DNA of 42,962 bases from Dethiobacter sp. (GTDB lineage: Bacteria; Bacillota; Dethiobacteria; Dethiobacterales; Dethiobacteraceae): NCBI GenBank assembly GCA_018335875.1, contig JAGXRN010000048.1:1-42962 (forward strand), given 5' to 3'. The notes beneath the pieces are model-generated. The model made no database searches, was not told the origin of the DNA, and was given only the letters and a program-made list of their open reading frames with translations. Both the position numbers and the translations under genes were made by a program. Shown piece by piece: positions 8,673-16,756 of this stretch. How positions within the stretch are numbered: the stretch's first letter is position 1; every line of letters begins with the position of its first letter.

Positions 8673-9512
8673 ATGAAAATATTAATAACAGGTGGCAACG
8701 GTAACCTTGCCGGTGCTTTGGTAAAAAAATTAGAGAGCAGCTATCAACTTCAGGCATTAGCACATCATGATCTGGATATAACTGTGCAGGAAGAAGTAGT
8801 TAAAAAAATTTCTACGTTTAAACCACATTTTGTTATTAACACTGCGGCCATTACTGATGTTGACGGTTGTGAAAATCAAATAAAAAAAGCCTTAGATGTA
8901 AATGGTCTTGGGCCCAATTATCTGGCTAAAGCCTGCAGAGAAAATGATAGCATATTAGTTCATTTCAGCACTGAGATGATTTTTGATGGGCTAAAGACTA
9001 CTCCATATGTAGAAACTGACTGCCCAAACCCCCTTTTGGCATATGGGTTAACAAAGTATATTGGTGAGCAAAATATTAAGAAAACCGGTTGTAAATATAC
9101 TATTTTACGTACCAGTTGGCTTTTTGGCGGCGGAGTACCAAAGTTTGTCAATAATTTCATCTCCAAGGCAAACCAGGCACATTCCATTAAAGTAGTTAAA
9201 AATCAGACCGGTTCACCGACTTATATTTATGACATTGCAGCTGCAATTGATTTATATCTACAGGAACCGAAATTAGGCATATATCATCTGGCAAATTCAG
9301 GGGAAGCCAGTCGACTTGACATGGCTCAGTTTATCAAAAAAGAGCTTTCTCTTGATTGTGAGCTTGTCCCTGTTTTCTATCAGGATTTGGGCATAAAAAC
9401 CTACCGCCCGGCCCATGCTGCCCTAGATTCACTGTATAAAAAAAAACACCCCTTTTTACAACTGCGCCCCTGGCAGGAGGCCTTGCGTGAATATTTAGGG
9501 CTTACTGAATAA
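8673..9512 (+). CDS. rmlD: RmlD-like dTDP-4-dehydrorhamnose reductase
   Basis: A 279-residue SDR of the RmlD family. GGNGNLAG (7-14) binds NADPH, INTAAITDVDGCE (55-67) and FSTEMIFDG (98-106) are family signatures, and YGLTK (Tyr124, Lys128) is catalytic. By family it reduces dTDP-4-keto-rhamnose to dTDP-L-rhamnose, the last step of the pathway whose other genes lie convergently on the minus strand. The ribosome site AAGGAAG lies upstream of ATG 8673. Its stop codon lies inside the arm of a hairpin terminator shared with rmlB. The split orientation of rmlD versus rmlACB is unusual but the set is complete. Confidence 0.87.
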   Translation: MKILITGGNGNLAGALVKKLESSYQLQALAHHDLDITVQEEVVKKISTFKPHFVINTAAITDVDGCENQIKKALDVNGLGPNYLAKACRENDSILVHFSTEMIFDGLKTTPYVETDCPNPLLAYGLTKYIGEQNIKKTGCKYTILRTSWLFGGGVPKFVNNFISKANQAHSIKVVKNQTGSPTYIYDIAAAIDLYLQEPKLGIYHLANSGEASRLDMAQFIKKELSLDCELVPVFYQDLGIKTYRPAHAALDSLYKKKHPFLQLRPWQEALREYLGLTE

Positions 9513-9538
9513 CAACTTATTCAGTAAGCCTCATTTTC
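9501..9538. terminator. Bidirectional terminator between rmlD and rmlB
   Basis: The perfect 12-bp arms 9501-9512 and 9517-9528 pair around CAAC and cover the rmlD stop. The plus-strand side is followed by a T-rich CATTTTCTTC stretch. It separates two convergent genes 27 bases apart. Confidence 0.65.
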
Positions 9539-9539
9539 T

Positions 9540-10514
9540 TCAAACATATTTATCTGTGAGATTATTATAATAGTCAAAAGATTTTTTATACCAGGTTACC
9601 GTATTTTTTAAAGCTAAGTCAAACGGATATTGTTCCGTCAAGTCTAATTGATTATTTGCCTTAGTATAATCCAGGGCGTAACGCTGGTCATGACCGGGAC
9701 GGTCATCAACAAACTCTATTAGATCTCTATTTTTACCAAGAAGCATTAAAATGTTTTCTACTAACTCCAAGTTGGAAATTTCATAAGGAGAACCTATGTT
9801 ATAGATTTCTCCGGGGATACCCTTACCAAGAGCCGAAAGTATAGCATTACAAAAATCCATCACATAGAGCCAGGTTCTGACGGCCTGGCCATTACCATAG
9901 ACAGGTATCTTTTTGTTTTTTAGAATTTTAATAATTACTTTTGGTATCAGCTTTTCCGGATATTGCCTGGGTCCAAAATTATTGACAGCCCTGAGAATAA
10001 CTACAGGTAAGTTATAGGTTTTATAGTATGAAAGTACAGCCAGGTCAGCAGAACATTTACTGGCTGAATAAGGATTGCTTGGTTTTAGGGGACTTGACTC
10101 GTCGGCCATATGCGGTTTAGGTATAGACCCATAAACTTCATCAGTAGAAATCTGTATAAAAAGCTTTGGGGGATACTCTAAACATTTATTCAACAAATTA
10201 ATTGTCCCCAGCACATTATTTTCAAAAAAAATAACCGGCGTATTAATACTTCTGTCCACATGGCTTTCGGCAGCAAAGTTTATTATATAATCAAATGGTT
10301 TTTGCCATAGTTTATTTAGTTCTTTAGTGTTGGTTATATCAACTTTCCTAATTGAGAAATTTGGTTTTTTCGTAAGTTCTTGCAAGTTAAAATCGGATGC
10401 GGCATAGTTAAATTTGTCTATGCAGATTACCTCCGAATATTTTTTATTCAATAATAACGAGAGGAAATTACTGCCAATAAAGCCTGCTCCCCCGGTAATC
10501 AGATATCTAGCCAT
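9540..10514 (-). CDS. rmlB: RmlB-like dTDP-glucose 4,6-dehydratase
   Basis: A 324-residue extended SDR. GGAGFIG (8-14) binds NAD, the catalytic ISTDEVYG segment holds Thr124, Asp125 and Glu126, and YSASK gives Tyr149 and Lys153. HVDRSI and NNFGPRQYPEKLIP are RmlB signatures. By family it converts dTDP-glucose to dTDP-4-keto-6-deoxyglucose. The length is close to the usual 330-350 residues. Its ATG overlaps the end of rmlC by 8 bases, so rmlA, rmlC and rmlB are transcribed and probably translated as a coupled unit. Confidence 0.92.
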   Translation of the reverse strand: MARYLITGGAGFIGSNFLSLLLNKKYSEVICIDKFNYAASDFNLQELTKKPNFSIRKVDITNTKELNKLWQKPFDYIINFAAESHVDRSINTPVIFFENNVLGTINLLNKCLEYPPKLFIQISTDEVYGSIPKPHMADESSPLKPSNPYSASKCSADLAVLSYYKTYNLPVVILRAVNNFGPRQYPEKLIPKVIIKILKNKKIPVYGNGQAVRTWLYVMDFCNAILSALGKGIPGEIYNIGSPYEISNLELVENILMLLGKNRDLIEFVDDRPGHDQRYALDYTKANNQLDLTEQYPFDLALKNTVTWYKKSFDYYNNLTDKYV

Positions 10515-10962
10515 CTTTTCTCACCCACTCATAGGGTATGTCTCTTGTGTGAGGAGGAACACGATAATCATCCGGGTTATCGTAATTATAAGGATAATCA
10601 GGAACATTAATAACCAGTGCCTCTTCTGTCCCAATTGCTTTAATGCCGTGGGCTATTTCAGGAGGAATACTTAAAAGTAACGGATTACGATCCCCCATAA
10701 AAAACTCATTTATTTCGCCTTTTGTTTCAGAATCTTCCCTTCTGTCGTAAAGAACTATTTTAGCCATCCCTTTTACCACACACATGTTATCGGTCTGCAG
10801 TTTATGAAAATGCCAGCCTTTAACAACCCCAGGATAACAGGAAGTCATATATACCTGACCAAAATTAAGAAACTGTTTATCATCACAACGCAATATCTCC
10901 ACGAGGCAACCCCGTTCATCAGGGATTTTTTTTAATCCTTTAACTTTTACTCCCTTAATCAT
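10507..10962 (-). CDS. rmlC: RmlC-like dTDP-4-dehydrorhamnose 3,5-epimerase (short cupin form)
   Basis: A 151-residue cupin of the RmlC/WxcM superfamily. DERGCLVEILR (15-25), YMTSCYPGVVKGWHFHK (38-54, with His51 and His53) and IPPEIAHGIKA mark the active-site barrel. It is shorter than the classic 180-residue RmlC but keeps the catalytic histidine region. Its place between rmlA and rmlB supports 3,5-epimerisation of dTDP-4-keto-6-deoxyglucose. The ATG overlaps the rmlA stop by 4 bases (ATGA) and follows a GGGAGG ribosome site. A 3,4-ketoisomerase activity is a possible alternative in the same family. Confidence 0.82.
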   Translation of the reverse strand: MIKGVKVKGLKKIPDERGCLVEILRCDDKQFLNFGQVYMTSCYPGVVKGWHFHKLQTDNMCVVKGMAKIVLYDRREDSETKGEINEFFMGDRNPLLLSIPPEIAHGIKAIGTEEALVINVPDYPYNYDNPDDYRVPPHTRDIPYEWVRKDG

Positions 10963-11912
10963 CTGCTAACCTCCCTGTTCCCCCAAGGACTGAGAATCAT
11001 ATTATCCAGGTTTACTCCATCTGCCAAAGTATTTTCCAAAACAATTGAATTGCTGATTTGTGAATTTCTGATTTGCGTATTTGGCCCGATTATTACATTA
11101 GGACCGATAACTGAATTTATAATTACTGCGGTTTTATCAATTAATACAGGTAAATTAAAAGAGGAAAACAATGCTTCAAAGTAAGTCCCTTCAAGATTAA
11201 TATCTTGTAGTAAATCAATGTTTATATCGAATAGATCATTCAGAGTACCTATATCACGCCAGTAACCCTTTAGGAAATATGGTGTAACGGTTTGCTTTTT
11301 TTCAATAACTTGCTGTATAGCATCGGTTATTTCATATTCATTTCGGTGAGAAGGCTTTAAGTTTCTTATAACTTCATGAATAGTACTCTTAAAAATATAT
11401 AACCCTGCTATAGCCCAATTACTTTGAGGCACTTTAGGCTTTTCCTCAACTGAGATTATATGATAGTTTTCCATGTTAGCAATACCATAGCGCTTTGGCT
11501 CCTCAACCTGAACCAAAGCAACCAAGGCTTCAGTAAAACTGTTTTCAAAAACATAAAGTAAATCTAAAGTATCTACTGTAAACAAGTTATCCCCTAAAAT
11601 CATGACAAAATCATCATCTGCTAAAAATACCTGGCTTGCCGACACTGCGTGAGCAAGGCCTTTGGGTTCAGGTTGCTCTATAAAGTGTATATTTGCAAGT
11701 TCGCTGTAAACTGAGTTATTTATTGCTTCTACTACGAAGTCTTTCATCGGGCCTACCACAATTCCGATATCGACTATTCCCCCCGCTAAAAGCAAATCAA
11801 TATTATGAAAAAGAACCGGTTTATTTAAAACAGGCAAAAGCTGTTTAGCTGTATACAAAGAAAACGGTCTGATACGGCTTCCGGTACCTCCTGCTAGGAT
11901 CAAACCTTTCAC
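10959..11912 (-). CDS. rmlA: RmlA-like glucose-1-phosphate thymidylyltransferase, long form
   Basis: A 317-residue nucleotidyltransferase. LILAGGTGSRIRPFS (4-18) is the dTTP-binding signature; ILGDNLF, VEEKPKVPQS and GYWRDIGT follow at the expected spacing. The last 70 residues contain hexapeptide-like repeats (VIGPNVIIGPNTQIRN), as in the long RmlA / archaeal-type subgroup. By family it makes dTDP-glucose, the first step of rhamnose synthesis. The start is GTG with GGGAGGAG 9 bases upstream. It is the first gene of the minus-strand rmlA-rmlC-rmlB unit. Confidence 0.9.
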   Translation of the reverse strand: MKGLILAGGTGSRIRPFSLYTAKQLLPVLNKPVLFHNIDLLLAGGIVDIGIVVGPMKDFVVEAINNSVYSELANIHFIEQPEPKGLAHAVSASQVFLADDDFVMILGDNLFTVDTLDLLYVFENSFTEALVALVQVEEPKRYGIANMENYHIISVEEKPKVPQSNWAIAGLYIFKSTIHEVIRNLKPSHRNEYEITDAIQQVIEKKQTVTPYFLKGYWRDIGTLNDLFDINIDLLQDINLEGTYFEALFSSFNLPVLIDKTAVIINSVIGPNVIIGPNTQIRNSQISNSIVLENTLADGVNLDNMILSPWGNREVSR

Positions 11913-12145
11913 TGCGTAGCACTCCTCCCTTTTATAGCCATAGTATGATTTGCAAAAAAAGGGTGTGCCAATTTGTACTCAGTTTATATAAAAATTTATA
12001 TATTAAAACACATTTTGATTAAAGCCTTCATAATATGGCTAGTAAGTGTTGCATACTTGGTTATGGTGCTGCTGCAAAAACAGACAGCAGAATGTATGCA
12101 TTTAATCGCACAGCAAAAGAAATACAGTATGGATGGAGTGATATA

Positions 12146-12919
12146 TTGGCCAGGGTTTCTGTTATTATGACCAGTTATAATAAACCTGAATATGTTGGCA
12201 AATCAATTGAGAGTATTCTAAAGCAAACGCTAACAGACTTTGAACTGCTGCTAATGGATGACAATTCAAATAAAAAGACTAAAAAAGTAATAGGAAGCTA
12301 TTTAAATGATAAGAGAATAAAATATTATTGCAGTAACGTTACAAGTATCTCAGAGAGAGCAGAAAAAATTCGTTATGCGGTACAGATAAATAAAGCATTG
12401 AGTATGGCTACAGGACAATATATTTCATATGCAACTGACGATAATATCTATCGACCTCAACGCTTGGAGAAAATGGTAAATACCCTGGAGAGTAACCCGG
12501 AAATTAAGATTGTTTATTCCGGCTCAAAAGTGTTATCTCTCGATAAAAATGGTGAAGTAAAAAAGACTATGCACAGAATGGCCAAATCTAAAACATGGCT
12601 TGCTCCCTGTACAATAGACCATTGCTCAATTATGCATAGAGCAGACATTTTGCCTACTATCTATGAAAAGTGGAATTCTTACTGGGATGAGGATCCTCAG
12701 TTCTATTTTATCGGGGATGCCAGGTTTTTCTGGAGACTGAACCATTTTTGGCCCTTTCATCCTATAAACGAAGTTTTGGATGACAACTATATAACAAAAA
12801 AATCGCTACATGGACAAATGACTTGCGCGAAAAAAAATCGATTGATTAGGCTATTGCCTGAACAAAGGACTTGTAAGGAGTTAAGGGACTACCTAAGAAA
12901 TCTTGGAGGTGACAAGTAG
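12146..12919 (+). CDS. Family 2 glycosyltransferase
   Basis: A GT2 protein of 257 residues from TTG 12146. It starts MARVSVIMTSYNKPEYVGKSI, then has LLMDDNSNKKT for the nucleotide and YATDDNIYRPQRLEK with the metal-binding DD. An upstream in-frame ATG at 12035 would add 37 residues unlike the family and has no ribosome site, whereas GGAG lies 7 bases before the TTG. No membrane helix is evident. Its stop directly abuts the TTG start of the next gene. It is probably one of the transferases assembling the surface glycan. Confidence 0.82.
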   Translation: MARVSVIMTSYNKPEYVGKSIESILKQTLTDFELLLMDDNSNKKTKKVIGSYLNDKRIKYYCSNVTSISERAEKIRYAVQINKALSMATGQYISYATDDNIYRPQRLEKMVNTLESNPEIKIVYSGSKVLSLDKNGEVKKTMHRMAKSKTWLAPCTIDHCSIMHRADILPTIYEKWNSYWDEDPQFYFIGDARFFWRLNHFWPFHPINEVLDDNYITKKSLHGQMTCAKKNRLIRLLPEQRTCKELRDYLRNLGGDK

Positions 12920-14329
12920 TTGCAACAGAAAGAAATCTATTTAAAAAATTACTGGTCATTGTTTTTAGATTTTATAAATGTTTTTGCAGATTTAACTTAC
13001 AACAATATTCCATTGCCAATACTAGCTAACTTTTATCAACATTTGGATCAAACCTTGAAAGAAGAAATGACAAAACCTGATTTTAAAAAGTATTTAAGCA
13101 GAAAGAGCTTGGATAACACACAAATCCAAGCTCAATTTGAGCGATGGTTAAACCCTTTAAAACTACCTTCTAAAACCAAACCATCACAGGGAAAAGTACT
13201 ATTAAATTTTGATTATTTGCGTTTTTCACAAAACAGTTACAGTCACTTTAGCCCTAAAGAGACAGTTATATTTGCCAGATTTGATAAAAAAGATCATCTG
13301 GGCATACCAATTCATTGCATAAAGCATTACAGTGTGGATGTACAACAGATTATAGATAAGCTGGTTAAAAAAGCAAACGGCATTTTTTCGTCAGTTAATA
13401 CCCATCCGGTATACAATAACCAATATTTAAAAACCTCATTTATAAATAAAATCCCGCTCATGGTAGAACAAATAGCAGCAGTAAGCAGGTATTTTGACAA
13501 AAACCCTATATCCTGCATTATCGTAGGAACTACTGAAGATTTAATAAGCCGTATCCTGACAATAATAGCAGCCAGCAAAGGCATCCCAAGTATTTGCCTA
13601 CAACATGGCATCCTAGGTGGTCCTGAAGCTTATTTGCCGGTATTCTCAACTAAAGTAGCTGTTTATGGTCAATATGAAAAAGATTGGTATATAGAAAGAG
13701 GATTGCCTGAAAATCGTATTGCAATCACTGGACATCCTCGTTTTGATGATATTTTTATACAAAATCATTTGCCAAGAACAGATTTCCAAAAGAAATATAA
13801 TTTAAATCCTCAGAAAAAATATGTATTATTAGCAACCCAACCTGGGAATATCTTATTATGGAGTAAATTAATAGAAATACTGGCAAAACAAAGGGAAATA
13901 GAAGTAATAATTAAACCTCACCCGTGGGAACTCTCACGTGGGCCTGATAGGATGGCTGTTTATGAATTATACTCCAATAAATACCAATCGGTTAAACTTA
14001 TCCTAAAAAAGGGCGTCAATTTGTATGACATCCTAGCAAATGTAGATATTGTGGTAGTCAACTTATCAACTGCAGGCCTGGAGGCCATGATGTTCAGGAA
14101 ACCGTTATTCATATTAAGTGATATGCCTTTTGACTATTATGACAAGATGAAAGATTTTACAAGTTCCAGCCCAACTAAATTAGCGCAGCTCATCACTAGA
14201 TTTTTTAAAGATTATCGACTACAACAGCTTGCTCATAATAAGATCAGCGAATTCCTAACTTATGCTTATCCACAAAATATGTCGGCAGTTTCATTATTAA
14301 AAGAAATCAATAAGTTAATTAAAACTTGA
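12920..14329 (+). CDS. GT-B capsule-type polysaccharide transferase
   Basis: A 469-residue protein with the C-terminal signatures of CDP-glycerol glycerophosphotransferase-like and capsule polysaccharide proteins: ICLQHGILGGPEAY (about 229-242), ITGHPRFDDI (271-280), VIIKPHPWELS (331-341) and VVVNLSTAGLEAMMFRKP (371-388). The first 180 residues are poorly conserved and probably bind the acceptor. It starts with TTG directly after the previous stop, with GGAGGTGA (12905-12912) 7 bases upstream, so the two are coupled. By family it transfers a sugar or polyol phosphate from a nucleotide donor at the cytoplasmic face. The substrate is not evident. Confidence 0.75.
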   Translation: MQQKEIYLKNYWSLFLDFINVFADLTYNNIPLPILANFYQHLDQTLKEEMTKPDFKKYLSRKSLDNTQIQAQFERWLNPLKLPSKTKPSQGKVLLNFDYLRFSQNSYSHFSPKETVIFARFDKKDHLGIPIHCIKHYSVDVQQIIDKLVKKANGIFSSVNTHPVYNNQYLKTSFINKIPLMVEQIAAVSRYFDKNPISCIIVGTTEDLISRILTIIAASKGIPSICLQHGILGGPEAYLPVFSTKVAVYGQYEKDWYIERGLPENRIAITGHPRFDDIFIQNHLPRTDFQKKYNLNPQKKYVLLATQPGNILLWSKLIEILAKQREIEVIIKPHPWELSRGPDRMAVYELYSNKYQSVKLILKKGVNLYDILANVDIVVVNLSTAGLEAMMFRKPLFILSDMPFDYYDKMKDFTSSSPTKLAQLITRFFKDYRLQQLAHNKISEFLTYAYPQNMSAVSLLKEINKLIKT

Positions 14330-14333
14330 TTAT

Positions 14334-14630
14334 TTAGTTAGGATAAAATCCATAATGCTGTAAAGGCCGTTGGCAGATCACAAGTACTGCTCCCCCACCC
14401 ATGACGGATTGTAAAGTCGCCGGCTTATCAGAGAGAGGCGTTAGTTCTCTGGGGCCTCGGGCGAACGGTGCCGGCTTTGCGCCTGTGATGCCGTTTAAGA
14501 TGTCGGCAGACACACTGTGATTTTCATCCGTGTTGACCGCCCACCAGTTAAAGTAGAGCAGGGAGCAAGAAACGGGCTCAGTGACAGCGGCTGCACTTAC
14601 TATCTCAAAACTACGGGGATTTAGAGGCAT
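14334..14630 (-). CDS. Hypothetical protein, GC-rich open frame
   Basis: A 98-residue frame of noticeably higher GC content than the glycan genes to its left, with a protein-like composition (FNWWAVNTDENHSVSA, GPRELTPLSDKPATLQ). I do not recognise the family. There is no clear ribosome site before the ATG, and the upstream 30 bases are instead an 11-bp tandem repeat. It lies just outside the left tRNA-derived repeat and could be a leftover of another integrated element or a displaced fragment. Confidence 0.35.
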   Translation of the reverse strand: MPLNPRSFEIVSAAAVTEPVSCSLLYFNWWAVNTDENHSVSADILNGITGAKPAPFARGPRELTPLSDKPATLQSVMGGGAVLVICQRPLQHYGFYPN

Positions 14631-14635
14631 AAAAA

Positions 14636-14658
14636 TTACACACTATTTTACACACTAT
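14636..14658. repeat. 11-bp direct repeat
   Basis: TTACACACTAT occurs at 14636-14646 and again at 14648-14658, one base apart. It lies just upstream of the start of the minus-strand hypothetical gene. The rest of 14659-14806 is AT-rich and shows no gene or other structure that I can identify. Confidence 0.6.
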
Positions 14659-14806
14659 GCTTTTAATAACGCCTTTTTTCAAGGTATAACGCAGTATAAT
14701 TAAATATAATAGAAAGTCTCAAGAGTGCCGGTGTTTAAAGGGATTAAAGGGTATTCAGCATAATGTAATATAATTGCATATTAACTAATATATGTTACGG
14801 GTATAT

Positions 14807-14852
14807 CTGGGGGTCAAGAGGTCGCAGGTTCAAATCCTGTCGCTCCGACCAT
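14807..14852 (+). repeat. Left att-like repeat: 3' half of a tRNA, probably tRNA-Pro(GGG)
   Basis: The sequence runs from the anticodon loop through the variable region, a T-arm (GCAGG TTCAAAT CCTGT), acceptor strand CGCTCCG, discriminator A and encoded CCA. The copy at 24019-24064 differs at one base (T/C at repeat position 16). Upstream there is no matching D-arm or CGGAGCG acceptor strand, so it is not an intact tRNA. The loop TGGGGG followed by TCAAG suggests a proline GGG anticodon. Confidence 0.75.
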
Positions 14853-14867
14853 AAAAAAGCCTATAGC

Positions 14868-14912
14868 AAAAGGGTTTCTGTCTACAGAGAGTAGAGCAGA
14901 AATCCTTTTTTT
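14868..14912 (+). terminator. Rho-independent terminator after the left tRNA repeat
   Basis: A 13-bp stem (14868-14880 with 14897-14909, one G-T pair) is followed by a T run to 14912. Its place 16 bases after CCA is that of a tRNA terminator. Confidence 0.65.
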
Positions 14913-15020
14913 CTTTGATTGACTGCAATCTGACTGCAATAAGCTATTGCCATATGCAGGAAATTATATTTTCGTGGTGAATAGACTAATTTAATTGAAT
15001 CCTGTTTAGGAGGGATAGGT

Positions 15021-15497
15021 ATGAGTACAAGACTCCAGGAATTACTCGCCGATTTCGGCTGTTCTGTGCTTAATTATAGTAATAATAAAATCATTGTTGA
15101 TTATTTTTATAGTGAATCAATGTACGAAAAATTCTTAACTGGTGTTAATTGCAGGCAGGGTATGGGGCTTCATGATACTAAAGAAATATTAGAGTTTAAT
15201 AAATTAGATGATGGGAAATTGGTTATTGTGCAGCACGATGGAATTGAAACAGCAAAATATAAATATACGACAATTTTTAAAGCCACAATGGAATATAAAG
15301 AAAGAAATACAGACCAAAAAAAAGCTATTAAATACCTGACTTTTAGAGTGCGGAAAAATGAATATGGTGATGAAATAAATTATATTGATACAGAAGGAAA
15401 ATCTATGGATTTTAAAAATATTTCAGCAATGAAAAAACACTTATCCGAAACATTTGGTACATATAAAATAACGGAATGGAGTGTTTTTTTTGAATAA
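15021..15497 (+). CDS. Hypothetical protein preceding an exonuclease-BRCT gene
   Basis: A 158-residue soluble protein with no signal peptide, membrane helix or motif that I recognise. It is rich in Lys, Glu, Tyr and Asn. The ATG has a strong ribosome site (AGGAGGG) about 7 bases upstream. Its last 8 bases overlap the probable start of the exonuclease-BRCT gene, so the two are coupled and probably act together. The pair lies directly inside the left island repeat, where element-specific genes are expected. Confidence 0.7.
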   Translation: MSTRLQELLADFGCSVLNYSNNKIIVDYFYSESMYEKFLTGVNCRQGMGLHDTKEILEFNKLDDGKLVIVQHDGIETAKYKYTTIFKATMEYKERNTDQKKAIKYLTFRVRKNEYGDEINYIDTEGKSMDFKNISAMKKHLSETFGTYKITEWSVFFE

Positions 15498-16323
15498 GAT
15501 GCTTTTATTAGACCTAGAAACTCAAACATTCCCTGTAGAATCGGGAATTTATGAAGTAGCTTGTTTAGTTATTGAAGATTATCAGATAGTTGATAAATTA
15601 TATTTAGGCAAAGAAATTGAGGGTTACATAGGTGAAAAAAAATGGGGTTATGGGTTTTATGATATTAGCAAAGATGATGAATACAGAAACCAATTTCAGA
15701 CATTTTTAGAGAAATATCAATATCCCATAGTTGCACATAACTGTCCGTACGATAAAAAATTTCTTATCTACTATGACTGGGTTGCCGAAAATTATGACTT
15801 TTATTGTTCAATGAGGGCTATCAGAATGGAAATCAGTTCCCTCGATAGTTATGCTCTATCCAATTTAGTAAAGCATTATGGAATTGCAGATGATACCGAC
15901 CATAATGCAATGTCAGACACACTAAATCTTTATAAACTTATAAAAATTATTCAGCCCAGAACATGGTTGGCAGTTGGCACTGCTTCTATAAAAAAATCAT
16001 CTGGAAACAGGGGCTGGAGGAGGAAGATATTACCCAGGTCGCTAGATGAAATAGATTTAAATATTGATACTACTGAAATACTTGCTGATGAAAGTGTATG
16101 CTTCACCGGTAAAAGCCAATATCCAAGACACACTATGCAAGAAATAGCAGTAAAAAATGGAGCAGTAATATCTAATAGTATTACGTCTAAAACTACCATG
16201 TTAGTTGTGGGTTTAGACGCTGGAAGTAAGCTAGATAAAGCCCAGGAGAAGGGAATATATATTATTTCAGACGAGGAATTTATGAAAAGGCTTAATTTAG
16301 CTAATTCGGAAGTTGGAGCATAA
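15490..16323 (+). CDS. DEDDh 3'-5' exonuclease with C-terminal BRCT domain
   Basis: A protein of about 277 residues. The exonuclease domain (1-155) has DLET (Asp8, Glu10), AHNCPYDKKF (Asp88) and HNAMSDT (His138, Asp143), the four acidic residues and histidine of DnaQ-type DEDDh nucleases. After a short basic linker, residues 193-270 form a BRCT domain starting SVCFTGKSQYPR and containing TTMLVVGLDAGSKLDKA, as in the BRCT end of DNA ligase. TTG 15490 is preferred because GGAG (15478-15481) sits 8 bases upstream; GTG 15481 and ATG 15499 are in frame. DnaQ-BRCT proteins occur in phages and plasmids. The role here is DNA processing, but the target is unknown. Confidence 0.85.
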   Translation: MNKMLLLDLETQTFPVESGIYEVACLVIEDYQIVDKLYLGKEIEGYIGEKKWGYGFYDISKDDEYRNQFQTFLEKYQYPIVAHNCPYDKKFLIYYDWVAENYDFYCSMRAIRMEISSLDSYALSNLVKHYGIADDTDHNAMSDTLNLYKLIKIIQPRTWLAVGTASIKKSSGNRGWRRKILPRSLDEIDLNIDTTEILADESVCFTGKSQYPRHTMQEIAVKNGAVISNSITSKTTMLVVGLDAGSKLDKAQEKGIYIISDEEFMKRLNLANSEVGA

Positions 16324-16328
16324 AAAAA

Positions 16329-16345
16329 CGGGACAATATATCCCG
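16329..16345 (-). terminator. Minus-strand terminator after the recombinase remnant
   Basis: CGGGA and TCCCG pair around a 7-base loop. On the minus strand the stem is followed by a run of seven T. It lies downstream of the recombinase stop at 16370 and overlaps the end of the exonuclease gene. Confidence 0.6.
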
Positions 16346-16355
16346 CTCACTTAGT

Positions 16356-16380
16356 TACCCAAATTGGGTTTATTTTTTTA
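16356..16380 (+). terminator. Plus-strand terminator of the exonuclease unit
   Basis: ACCCA and TGGGT pair around AAT, followed by TTATTTTTTTA on the plus strand. Together with the preceding hairpin this forms two opposed terminators between convergent genes. Confidence 0.5.
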
Positions 16381-16549
16381 TGCAACTTGCAATCACAGTA
16401 CCGATTTTATCAGCAGCTTCAGCCCGCATTTTATCTGTAACGTGGCTGTATGTGTCGCCCGTCATGCTTATAGTGCTATGTCCTAGTGTTTCCTGTACTG
16501 CTTTTAGTGAAACCCCTGCTTCTAGGCTTAATGTCGCGTATGTGTGCCG
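16370..16549 (-). pseudogene. Tyrosine recombinase (integrase), C-terminal remnant
   Basis: The frame encodes 59 residues starting at the conserved RHTYATLSLEAGVSLKAVQ, followed by LGHSTISMTGDTYSHVTDK. These are the Arg II (R of RHT), His III (LGH, His24) and catalytic tyrosine (DTYSHV, Tyr34) boxes of phage-type integrases. Everything upstream is missing: the frame begins exactly at the edge of a 32-bp palindrome, and no integrase sequence is found beyond it. It points towards the left tRNA repeat, the usual place for an island integrase. It cannot be active. Confidence 0.85.
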
Positions 16550-16579
16550 AAAAAAATCCGAACGTTCGGATTTTTTTCG
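16548..16579. repeat. 32-bp perfect palindrome at the integrase break
   Basis: The sequence from CG AAAAAAA TCCGAACG to its exact reverse complement forms an uninterrupted 32-bp palindrome centred at 16563/16564. It overlaps the first codon of the integrase stub by two bases. Between it and nrfA (16580-16756) I see no gene. Confidence 0.85.
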
Positions 16580-16756
16580 TTATCCGTTTGGAATTGTACG
16601 GTAAGAGGCAATAAAAGTACTCTAATAGTGACTACCCCTCTCTTCGCCTAGCTTAGGAAGGACTTTCTTAAAGAATGAAATTGTGACTTTCTTACTTTAT
16701 TAGCAACTCAATTCATCTTTTTCTTTTTTTCACCTGGTCGGGAGTCGAGCAAAACT

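Noticed and set aside
12035..12145. Longer N-terminus of the glycosyltransferase
   Set aside because: The 37 extra residues do not match the family and the ATG has no ribosome site, unlike the TTG at 12146.
14807..14852. Intact tRNA gene
   Set aside because: Only the 3' half is present here and at 24019; there is no D-arm or 5' acceptor strand upstream of either copy.
16380..16604. 74-residue plus-strand open frame
   Set aside because: It is the antisense of the integrase C-terminus and of the palindrome.
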